This document shows, in pieces, positions 39,318 through 50,300 of a stretch of DNA of 64,000 nucleotides. Origin of the DNA: Talinum fruticosum (taxonomy: Eukaryota > Streptophyta > Magnoliopsida > Caryophyllales > Talinaceae); contig JAITYX010000059.1 in assembly GCA_021018815.1 (NCBI GenBank), positions 2,480,001 to 2,544,000 of the forward strand, written 5' to 3'. A program made the position numbers and the translations under genes. The notes beneath the pieces are model-generated. The model was not told where the DNA came from. It did not search any database and saw only the letters and a list, made by a program, of their open reading frames with translations. Numbering within the stretch: the stretch's first letter is position 1; each line of letters begins with the position of its first letter.

Positions 39318-42272
39318 TACATTTGGAAGCGATGCAGCCAAAATCCGGTATTGGAATTAAGATTGCACCTGGAGCACAAAAAATCCCATATCTACTATTT
39401 GTTGATGACAGTTTACTCTTCCGCAAGACCAATCATGAAACGTGTTTTAAACTCATTAACATTCCGAATAAATTCTCCAAGCTCTCCGGTCAATTGGTCA
39501 ACTTTCATAAATCGGTTCTTGTATTCTCAAAGAATGCGAGTTCCGCAGATAGAAGTTTAGTATCTTCCATCTTTAATATTCCGCACACGAGACTCCTTCG
39601 AAAAGTATCTTGGTTGTCCAGGTGTTTAAAGGTAGGGTTGACAACACAACCTTTGCTGAGATCTTGATCAAAGCCGATAAAAACTACTGAACTGGAAAGC
39701 GAATTCGCTTTCAAAAGCAGGAAGGGTGGTTTTAATCCAATTCAATTTGGAATCTCTTCGGCACATACAATGCAATGTTTTAAATTGCCAAAAGCACTTC
39801 GATTCGTTGGACAAAATTAATAGAGAATTTTTCGGAATAGTAGAGGGCTCCCCCTTGTTTCTTGGGACAAAATTTGCATGCCAAAAAATATGGGGGTCCG
39901 GGCCTTAGGAAAACAGCGGCTATTAATCAAGCCTTTCTCTGTAAAATAATATGGAAATACCTGTATGATACGGACAATTTTTGGGGACAGATCATGCGCT
40001 CAAAATATCCTCTATCGGATGATTTTTTCCTACGCAAGCCCAAACCTACGGATTCGTGGGCTTGGAGATGTCTCCTGAAAGAGAGGGAACTCTTTAGAAA
40101 AGGGCTCAAATGGAAAATTGGCAATGGAAAAACTACGAAATTTTGGCATGATACATGGTGTGGGCAAGCAACATTACTTCGGTTTTATGATACCACTAGA
40201 GATGACATCCCAAGCACTTGATGTTGCTTGTCAATATATGCATTACACCGGAAAAAGAATGGAATATTTCGTTTCTATCTTCATTTCTTCGATTGGACAT
40301 CCGCAAGGAAATCAAAAGCATACCCATTCCGTATCATGACACTGGACGATACGAGTGTCTTGGAGGCCATCGAGCTCGGGGAAGTTTACCACAAAATCAG
40401 CAACGTGGATTGCACACAATTTAGAGGGTCGAAATCATGACTGAGAAGTCGGTTGGATATGGAAGTTGGACGAGATGCCTAAAATTAAACTATTTCTATG
40501 GCAACTTCATCATAACTCCATAGCTACACGTGATACACTCTCGAGAGTAGGGGTTAGTGTGGATAACCTATGCCCAATTTGTTAACAAAATGAGGAGTTG
40601 ATCGATCGTCCCTTTGCTAGATGCCCAATTGTTATGGACACTTGGGAGAAAGCCGCTCTCCACAAGTGACCGGATGTTAACATCGAGCAAATTCACTGTC
40701 GATCCACTGGGAGATATTTTTCAGAGGTTTAGAAACCTTTATAAACCAACTCGGTTATTCGGGATGGTTTATTTAATCTAGAGCATCCGGAAAAGTAGGA
40801 ATGACTTGGTTTTTAACAATGGACGGTATAATTCGAGTAGTGACGATTATCAAAGCTAAAAGAGCATGGGCGAGAATGGAGGACAAGAGGTATTATTGAC
40901 GAATCGTTTTCCCCTTCTTCTTCAAACTATTCACCTTCCATCACTACCACCCCAATTCAACATATCGGATGAGAGAAATTGTCGGGGATTCATCAAAGTT
41001 AACTCGATGGTTCAAAATCATCTACGACTACAGCGGGAGGATTTGTCATCAAAAGTTGGGACGGAAGATTCATCCAAGCGGAGTCTCAAACTTGGGGTCG
41101 TCCTCGGTGCTGGTTGCTGAAGCCACTACAATGAGGAACGGAGTACGAGCAGCCATCCAAGCAGGATTCCAATCCATTGTTATAGAGAGTGACAATAAGC
41201 TAGTCATTAAGGCCTTGCGCAAGGAATGCCAACCGCCATGGGAGATTCAAACCCTTATCTAGGATACTAATCTCTATCTTAGAAATTGCTGTAATGTTAT
41301 TATCAAGCATCATTTTCGGGAAGGTAATAAGGTGGCGGAATGGCTACCAAGATTAGGTCTCTTTATCACTCATTCTTTGTATTGGTACTCTCTTCCTCCT
41401 TCTCCCTCCATACTCTCCATTCTCATGGAGGACAACTTTGTTAGAACCCTTAAGAGAAGGGCTACCTAATAGTTGATGTATTACCTTTTTGAAAAAAAAA
41501 CATGTAAATCGGCAATTGGGTCATTCGATTCAGCTTTAAAGTTATGGTCAACTTCGGATCGATCTCGTTTTGTTCGAGGTTCGGTTTCGGTTCGGGCCAA
41601 TTTTAATTCAGGTCAACTTTGGGTCTATCTTCTTAGGGTGGGGTTCGGATTAATTTCGAATGGGTTAACTTCGGGTGAAGTTAATTCGAGGTTGGTTTAG
41701 GTTTGGGTAGGGTCAATGTCGGATCGGATACATTTTGTTTATGTTTTCATATCAGTTTTGGATCGGGCCACAATCAAGCTGGGTCACTTTTGGATAGAGT
41801 CGATATTCGGTCTGGTCAATATTGGAACGAGTCAAAATCGAGTCGGTCAAATTCCAATTCGATAAGTCGCAACTTTCTTGTCCGAACTTCGATTGATGTG
41901 ATTCTTGATTCGTTGGAAAACTTATTGAATATATTTTTTAAATAAATGTACCAAAAATGAAAAACCCAAATATAATTCTACATAGGTCATAAATTACATA
42001 GGTATGCATATAGTTATCATTTCTTTATCTCAATAAATATATAAAAAGAATCAAAACTTATATATACATATTTTGGTTGAATTAGGTTGGATTAGATTTG
42101 GGGTCAAGTCAAACTCGGATTTAGGTCACTTGAATTATGATTGAATCGGTTCGAGTCCGAATCAATTCATATTTGATTCGGTTAAGATAATTTCGGGTTC
42201 GTGTCTTAATCGGATTAATTATATTTTAGGTTAGTTCGGTTTTAAATTGAGTCTTTTTGGTTTAGGTCTGAA

Positions 42273-43854
42273 TCGAGTGAAGACTCGGACACTCGCTCAA
42301 TATTCTTCGAGTCATGCAAAAGGAATCGGGTATAACGATTTTATACATATAGAGTTTTGATTCCAAGGCATTCTCTCGTGTCTTAGAAACTTACTTGAGT
42401 AAAATAGTATTTTCTCTAAGTATTTCGGCCCTCACTTATCTCTTTTATCGCTTTTCAATTAGCAACTCGAAAACCGGTTCTTTATTCCGAGTCCACTCCC
42501 ACTCGGACTAATCGCATTTTGAATATACCTAGGTATTCCATTGTTTCTCATTCGAATCTGATTTACGGTTATCTCGCTCTATTGTTTGCATAGTCAATAT
42601 TCGTAGTTTATTTTATGCTTAGTCTATATCAAGCTTTTCTCACTCGATATTCGTTATAGAACTTGATTCTTCGCTTAGACTAAGTAATATGGAATTCCGA
42701 GTATCATGGATATTAAACTCGGAAAATTCCATTTCTTTTACGACTCGAGATAATCAATTGCGTAATTATCATAATTATTTTATTATCCGTGTCTAACCTT
42801 GGACCAAAGTATTTTATACTTTGAGAACCAGAAGGTGTTTTACTTTTGTAGGTTATTCAATCGAGGATATCTTTTCAAACTACAAAAGTAGCCGAGCTCG
42901 AACGTCAAATCACCGGCGAGATATGGCTTTTCACCTTCCCTGCTTTAGTCCCGGAAGATTGTGTCGGAAGTCATGCGCTTCCATATCCGGAAAAGCTGAA
43001 CGCTAAGCCTAACGGTGGTTTCCACCTCATTTTTCAAGACATAACCGATGGTTTTGGGACTTCCAAGAGAGTTAAACCATTGTCCAACGTCCATATTTCA
43101 ACGGATACTTTCCGAGTGACTCGAAAGCCCTTATCAATGGTCACGGAAGACTCTCGGTCAGCGAGATGAAGATAACGGCTACTCGCTTGGTTATCTATAA
43201 ATAGAAGCCACTTCACAAGACTTGAAGATTGCCGAATCTATTGTTAATACTCATACTTGAGAAAAGTCATTGTATTTACTTTCAATCTTCTACTTACAAC
43301 TCCCATTCCGTAATTCTTTACTCTCCGAGTTGTAAAGTCTTGTACTTAGTTACAAACTCTTCTTACATTCTTTGTAAGGTCCCTTGACTAAGATGTAAAG
43401 GTTAACTCAACTTAGTTGTCCCTAGCTGTAAGGGTTATCTCGGTTAGGAAGTACTAGATCGAGATAAGGTAACTTCGAGTCTAGGAAAACTTGTATAAAG
43501 TTGTCCAAGGGAGCAACTCGGGTTCGATCGGTTCACGGTATTTTGTGGACTCAAAATAGTGGATTTGACTTCGTGTCCGGATTGACACGGGCCGTGGTTT
43601 TCTTCCCCGGGAGGGTTTCCACGTAAAATCTCTGTGTTCTCTTTACGAGTTCATTCTAGACTCGAACAACCTTCATTGCATTTGTTTATTCCGATTCATT
43701 GCTTTCGAGTCCAATCTTTTCGACCCGCGTTTAGACTCGAAGCTGTCTTTGCCTCTTTTCGTCAAAAAGAGTGTGCTTTCGCAAAGAATTTTCTATCACT
43801 CTATTCACCCCCTTTAGGGTGACTCGGACTCTCTCCGAGCAAACCTTCATCGAG
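42273..43854 (+). mobile_element. Solo LTR, Ty1/Copia-type
   Basis: The LTR spans 42278-43849, begins TGAAGACTCGG, ends CCTTCA and has a perfect 5-bp duplication TCGAG at 42273-42277 and 43850-43854. Near the 3' end are GGGCCGTGGTTTTC, GGGTTTCCACGTAAAATCTC and TATTCACCCCCTTTAGGG, sequences I associate with plant Copia LTR ends. No primer-binding site or coding region follows. It is inserted in the TCGGGT-repeat element. Confidence 0.8.
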
Positions 43855-43995
43855 TTTATTAGATTTCGGTTTAGTTTAATTTCGGATTTGGGTCAAAATC
43901 GGTTGAATTGTTTCAAATGTCGGTTCATATTAGATTTCGAGTCATTCAATTTAACCCGTTACGTTCGGGTAAGTTTTGTGAGGTTTATGTACATG

Positions 43996-44363
43996 CATAG
44001 AGTTTTAAACACCAATTGACATAATTATACATTTGATGATGTTATTTATCTTTATTTATGTTATATTTTTTATATTACTCTATTCTCACGTCATATTTAT
44101 AATTTATAATAATTTATTTTATTTTCTAATACACATTTTAAAAGTAAATGCACAAAGAAAAAGAATCTAAAAAAACCACATTTTGATACCTATTTGACGC
44201 AATCACATCCTTGTGGTGCACTTAAAATAGTCAACACTAGGCGTGAACGTCTCACCCTAATTACCGGAAAGCAATTTCTCCCTCAGAAAACTATATATTA
44301 TAACGAGCAAATAATTTCATACGAAGGAAACATTTCTCTCTACACTTTTCGCTGTCTCTGGAA
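43996..44363. other. SUV3 promoter and 5' leader region
   Basis: AT-rich DNA between the outer TIR element and the SUV3 start codon. No clear TATA box or other element stands out. The stretch CTCTCTACACTTTTCGCTGTCTCTGG just before the ATG looks like a pyrimidine-rich plant leader. Confidence 0.35.
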
Positions 44364-47300
44364 ATGGTCTCTCCGCTTCTTCGCCGGAGACTCTCTCGTC
44401 ACCTCTATGGTTCGCCTCTTTCTCCATCTCTTTCCTTGAATTCACTGTATTTGGTTTGGCGTCAAATTTTCATTTTTGATTATATTGAAGTTCGTTGAAA
44501 TTATGTTACAGCCTGTAATTTGTATTTTTGTTAATTTTTCGAATTTTAGTTCTTAATTTGGTGGAATGATGTTCTGTCGAGATTGATTTGCAACATATAT
44601 CGAGCACTTGATGGCTTGAGAGCTTGAGAGCACTTAATTTGAACATACTGATGAGTTATTGAAAATGTTACAGCATGTAATTTGGATTTTTGTTAATTTT
44701 TCGATTTTAGTCCTTAATTTGGTGTAATGATGTTCTGTCGAGATTGATTTGCGACATTTATTAAGCACTTGGTGGCTTGAGAGCACTTAATTTGAACATA
44801 CTGATGAGTTATTGAAATTATTTTACATCGTGTAATTTGGATTTGTGTTAAGTTTTCGATTTTTTGCTCTAAATTTGGTGTAGTAATGTTCTGTCGAGAT
44901 TGATTTGACATATATCGAGCACTTAATAGCTTGAGAGCACTTAATTTGAACATACTTATGAGTGATTGAAATTATGTTACAGCCTGTAATTTGAATTTTT
45001 GTTATTTTTAGATTTTTAGCTCTAATTTGGTGTAATAATGTTCTGTTGAGATTGATTTGCAACATATATTGAGCACTTAACGGCTTGAGAGCTTGAGAGC
45101 ACGTAATTTGCAACATACTGATGAGTTATTGAAATTTTACAGCCTGTTATTTGTATTTTTGTTAATTTTTCGATTTTTAGTTCTTAATTTGGTGGAATGT
45201 TGATTTTACTTAGTTTGCAACATACTGATGAGTTTATTGTATGTCCTTTGTTTCTTTATCTGTTATTCTCTCCTCAGATAACCTCGAGAGTTTGTCCTTG
45301 GACCTGAGGTTTGGGCTTTTAGCTACTCATCGCGATGGCTCAAGGCACTTCAGCAGTCATAATACTGCATCTCGATTTGATTTTACTGACTTGACGTAAG
45401 AGAAATCTCATAATGAATCTGTTATTGAAGCGTATTGTATGTTAATTATTCATAGTTTTTCCTCACGAAAAAATTGTTCACAGTTTTCACAATTATCGTT
45501 GCTTCAACCTCCTGATTGATAAGTAATATTTTATTTCTAAATTGTTTTTTGCAGTTAATTATAGTGTGAGATTTCTTTCTTTTTTTCTTCATTAGTTTTT
45601 CTTTTTTTTTTCCTTTGATCATTTAAGAATTTAAAGATCTTATTTCTGCTGCTTTTCTTTGCTTCACTGATGAATTTCCTATTGTCGTCTTGTTTATAGT
45701 TTTGTCGGTTTAGTTTGCAACATATTTTGCATTGTCACCTCCTGCCTTGTCTCTTTTAATTGGCCCAGGTTTCTTACGATGGCAAAGCCCTTTAGTATTT
45801 TAAGACTTAATAATTGCCTTTTTGTTGCTCATCATCTAGCTTTCATATTTTCTTGCATTTCATCTGGCATCCTCTAGAAAATTTCTGGTTCTGCAGGCAG
45901 CCATTGGCTGCAACCATTCAAGTCTTTGTGAGAGTTCATTCTGGAAAGCCAGCTTGAACTGGGAGAACCAAAGATGCTGCAAAACCCATATCAGCCCTCC
46001 TTTTGACTGATGTGGGACTTAAGCACAATACCTTTCACCTTGTGTATTTTAGCTGTTTAAAGATGTAATAGAAGGTCGTGCCAGTGTAGGCATTCAACTG
46101 AGTGCACTAAGGAATAAGCAAGCATAAGTTGACTAGTTTCCATGAGTGTGGACCATCCAAGTTAAAAAATAAAAAATAGGGTAGGTGTCAATTGATCTAT
46201 TGCTGAGAAATGGTAGATTGGGATATTCATGGCTCTGGAGTTTCATAGGTGACTATTGTAATCTGCATTCAAGCTCTTAAAAGGTCATTCACGATTACTT
46301 CGTCACATTCATTATTTTCTTATAGGTTTTGTTAGTTTGTTTAATTTCAGCTGTTGTTGATTGTTTCACTTGATTTCAACATGTATATAATCCTGTTTTA
46401 TTTGAGGCTGTTGACCCACTTTTTGAGTGCTGTCAAGTACTCTGATCCTTGTAGATTCCTCGCTTCATATGCTAGACAGCACTTCTGATCTTGGTAGCTG
46501 TAGTCTTTTGATTTGGCAAACTTGAAGCCTTTTATTTGGATATCACTCCCTAAGTGGTTGAAAAAAGTATTGCTTGATGACCAGGATTGCAGGTTTTGTG
46601 TGGACCATCTTGATATATTTTGTTGCCTTCTCTTATAAACCTTATTCTGACCCATTTGTGCTGATTTTGCTGCAGTTTATGTCTTCTTCCCTAATTGAGA
46701 ATCATATGATTAAGTCTGACGCTACAGCTTCTTTGCTTTTTTACTTTTCTGGGACTTTATTGTAGTTATGATTATCCTTTACTTGTAGTCGACCACACAC
46801 ATGGTATCCAAATGCTCGAAACAAGAATAGGAATGTTATTCTTCATGTGGGGCCTACAAATAGTGGTAAAACCTACCATGCACTAAAGCAGTTGGAGTGT
46901 AGCTCAACAGGTAAAGAAGCTGACCTTAACATGAGGTATTCATCTTAAGTTGACTCTCAAAATGGGGTGGCGATGCGCATTTAAAAGCAATTATCTTTCT
47001 GATATGCTTCCTGCAGGTATATATTGTGGACCTTTAAGGCTATTGGCTTGGGAAGTGGCAAAGCGTCTGAATAAATCAAATGTTCCGTGTGATTTAATAA
47101 CGGGGCAAGAGCGGGAGGAGGTTGAAGGGGCAGAACATAAGGCTGTGACAGTTGAGATGGCGGATGTGACCTCTGATTACCAATGTGCTGTCATTGATGA
47201 GATTCAGGCATGTTGATTGCTTTTTCTTCATCGTCTTTTAAACACGACTTCTGCTTAAGCTGCTGCACCCTGTATTTCATTTTATCTTTGCCACCATCAT

Positions 47301-50300
47301 CATCGTTTTTGTTTTTATTGCTGTTTGCTTCTTCGTTTTCTTTATTTTTACTAATTGTTGCTAATTTGGTAACCAAATTAAATGCTAGAGGAGAGATCTT
47401 ACCCTGCATTTATACTATTGTGGGAAATCAATCAGTAACAAAATTGGAGCAGCAAAGGATGATATAGTTGGAGAACTTATTCGGAGTTTGAGTGTCATGT
47501 GGAAGTTGAATAACTGAAAAATGTTAGGTAAGTCGAGTTTGAGCCAAGAAACTTTGGCTTAGCTTTAAAGCTAAGAGCAATCCCCTCTAGAGCTGTTGGA
47601 TCTCAGGTGGGCCTAGTGATGGTTAAGCTTTAGTTTGCTTGTAATATATGTGATCTCCTTATGCCACACACCCTGACACATTGAATCTCATGAGATCTCA
47701 AGCTATGAGATGTCATGCTATTGATATATGTTCTTTCAACCCTGAGAAGAACCATCTAGCTACCCCTTGCTCAAAATATGCTGAGAGAAAGATATATTCT
47801 TAACTTTACCCACATTATCGCATATATTTTAGCTGAATAGAATATCTTACGTGGTTGTGACAGTTGGATCAATGCTCAAGACAGAGAGCAAATGAGGTCG
47901 CTGAAAATAGTTGAGTGATAAAGTTGTGGGACTTCTCGATACTCTAGTGTCTGGAAGAAATAGATTTGCTTACAAATGATCTGAGAATCATGCAAGGGAT
48001 TGGACAATTAATAATGGTTCCAACATGTGGCATACAATTACAATAGAAAGTTCTGTTACAAATATACATAAAAGGATAAGCTCTGATTTAATAGGTTTTT
48101 GCCTCCAAAGATTTTCCGTTATGTTCAAAACTCTCGCAGATGTTTTTTCTATTAGATTGTGATTGACAAAAATGCCTTTTTTTGGTGGGAACCCTTCAAT
48201 CAATTCTTAATATGTTTTTGAAGCTCTAGAAGCTAGATTATCCAATTTTTTCCATATTTGTGTGTGTCCATGAAACTGGGACAGGAATGTTTCTTGTATA
48301 GAGGTGTTAGTGAATAAAAAGCCTTCATTGCCGTATCAAACAAGTGTGCTTTACAGTCAATGCATAAATTGAATGATATAAATCAATTATAGTTAAAAAG
48401 TACAAGTTTAGAATGAAATCAAATAAATTAAAATTTCTGTGAACACCTTTCCTCTTTCATCTGCATGAATGGGCATTTTTTTGTTTCAGATGTTAGGTTG
48501 CAGAACGAGGGGTTTTTCATTTACTCGTGCTCTCTTAGGCCTTGCAGCTGATGAACTTCACCTGTGTGGAGATCCTGCTGCTGTCCCTCTAATTCAGGAA
48601 ATACTGAAAGTCACTGGTGACAATTTGAAGGTAATATTGTTTTGTGTTGGCAGGGATTACCAATGATGTGGCTTTTCATAAACAGATTAATGTTGTCTTT
48701 CATGTTAGCTGTCTCCTTTTAGTCCTTCTGTTCACTTAACCACTTAGTAGTATTGCAACCGAAGTCTTTCTGGAAACATGCAGCAGCACTCCCCCTTCCT
48801 CCCTTATTTGTGGTATCATTGAGTACTCTTTTGCGGTGCTTGTGCAATTGCATGAATCCTTTTTGTGATGCCATAGGCATGTGTTTGTTGGTAAGATGAG
48901 CTCATGTTTTGCATTGAGAATGATGCCCCCCTCTTTTGATAATGAGTCAAGTCACAATATAATTTTGTTCCTCCATACACCAATGACAAAATTATGCGAT
49001 AACTGAGGCAATACATCTGGAAAGCTACAATTATTACTGTAATATTCACTTGTTCAAAGGAAAGAAGATAATCTTTGAGTGCAGAACTACATATAATCTC
49101 AGACCTGATTACCAATATTTCAGTGAAAGTGACAGATCTCCCTAGGAGAGCCATAGAGAGAAAGAGGATGGATGAAAGCGTGCATGCACACAAAAAGCTC
49201 TAACAGATTAAAGAAATGCCAAACCCAACAGAGATTGGAAAGAAAAAGAGAACTATGAAAACAATTGCTAATTTTGACCCAGTCTCTACCTGTTGAAACT
49301 CTGTGGTTAAGTTCTTCTCCAGTTTTCCAAAAGCCCTTTTCGATTAACCCTCCAATCTACAGATGTAGGACTTTTGGAATTAAACCGTAGATATGAATAT
49401 AACCCTAAATAAATTCGTTTTTGTGCAATGGTCTTAGAAATTATGTACAAAGAACAATTTGGTGTAGTCGTGGGCAAGTAATCTTGCTTCTAGTTCTTTG
49501 ACTTTGGTGAGCTTTGTGAGTCACAAAAGAGGCACGGGGCACACGCCTCATGAAATGTCTTCTGATAAGGCTCGTGCCTTGATGCGGTTCAAGGTGCACT
49601 TTGTAAAACTGAAACACTGAGTTGCATTTGTGATGTGCTTTTAGCCTGTTTCTCTTAGCAGTAGGCATGGATTAGCTCAGTAGCAACACTATGACATGTA
49701 GTATTCGCTGATGATATCTAGTTGATGAGACTGGATATTTAACTGTTAAGTTTTATTTGTGGGAGAACATCCTAGATTCTAAAGGTTCTAGATTAAGCAG
49801 GTCTAGGATGGAGTGTTTGCAGTATGATTTTTGTGAGGACAAGATTGATACAAATGGTTTAAGTCACAATTGATACTGTATGATGCATGGTTGCCTTGAC
49901 TGAACTCAGTCTGTTGTGTTTAAGTGCAAGGAAAAGAAAATGGATGACCTGGATGAAGGCAATGGCACTTCCAAGAGTAGCTAAGTGTCACCACCACATA
50001 GATAAGGGCAAAGCCACCACTCTAGGCACACAATAACTGCTGTTTTATTAATTTGGTAGTGGGTTACAAGCTCAAAAAGCCCCTTATATAGAGGGATCCG
50101 ATACTAAGAGAAAACATCAGTTACAATTTGAATTACAAGGTCAAAGGTATGAAAACCAAGTTCTAAAATGACATTCTAGGAGCTGGTCGCAGTTGAAACC
50201 CTTTCCTACCAGCTATCTGTTTTTTTATAATTTTTTAGCACCAAAATAGGTCATTCAACTTTAGAAATTCAAATTTGGGCCTTTCCTAAAGATTTCTATA

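Larger units (their letters stand above)
34387..41510 (+). mobile_element. Near-full-length degenerate L1-type LINE
   Basis: A perfect 11-bp duplication ACATGTAAATC (34387-34397 and 41500-41510) brackets the element, which ends in G plus nine A at 41491-41500. Without the internal LTR it is about 5.6 kb, a typical full-length plant L1. In order I see an unrecognised ORF1-like region (34400-35800), an endonuclease (IIAWNVQGA at about 35836, NHCGGMWVSW, GDFNEI, SDHCYIV), reverse transcriptase (MNPTKATGLDGFGAG, FIALIPKKANP, GLIQGDPLSSYL, YLLFVDDSLLF), a zinc-binding RVT region (KLFLWQLHHNS…CPIC) and an RNase H-like tail (VIESDNKLVIKAL). Many frameshifts and stops make it dead. Confidence 0.9.
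34384..43995. mobile_element. hAT-like TIR element hosting nested insertions
   Basis: The outer element is split into 34392-34397, 41511-42277 and 43855-43987. Its body is degenerate TCGGGT/TTCGGATC repeats, the reverse of the array at 13754-14306. The left end TAAATC…GGCAATTGGGTC and right end GTTTTGTGAGGTTTA are diverged versions of that element's ends. Near-identical 8-bp sequences flank it: TATACATG at 34384-34391 and TGTACATG at 43988-43995. A LINE entered six bases from its left end, and a Copia-like LTR entered its body. The repeat content and relation to the other element are clear; the exact ends are less so. Confidence 0.6.

Noticed and set aside
44714..45116. Minus-strand open frames at 44714-45116
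   Set aside because: They are produced by the repeated minisatellite unit and have no family signature.
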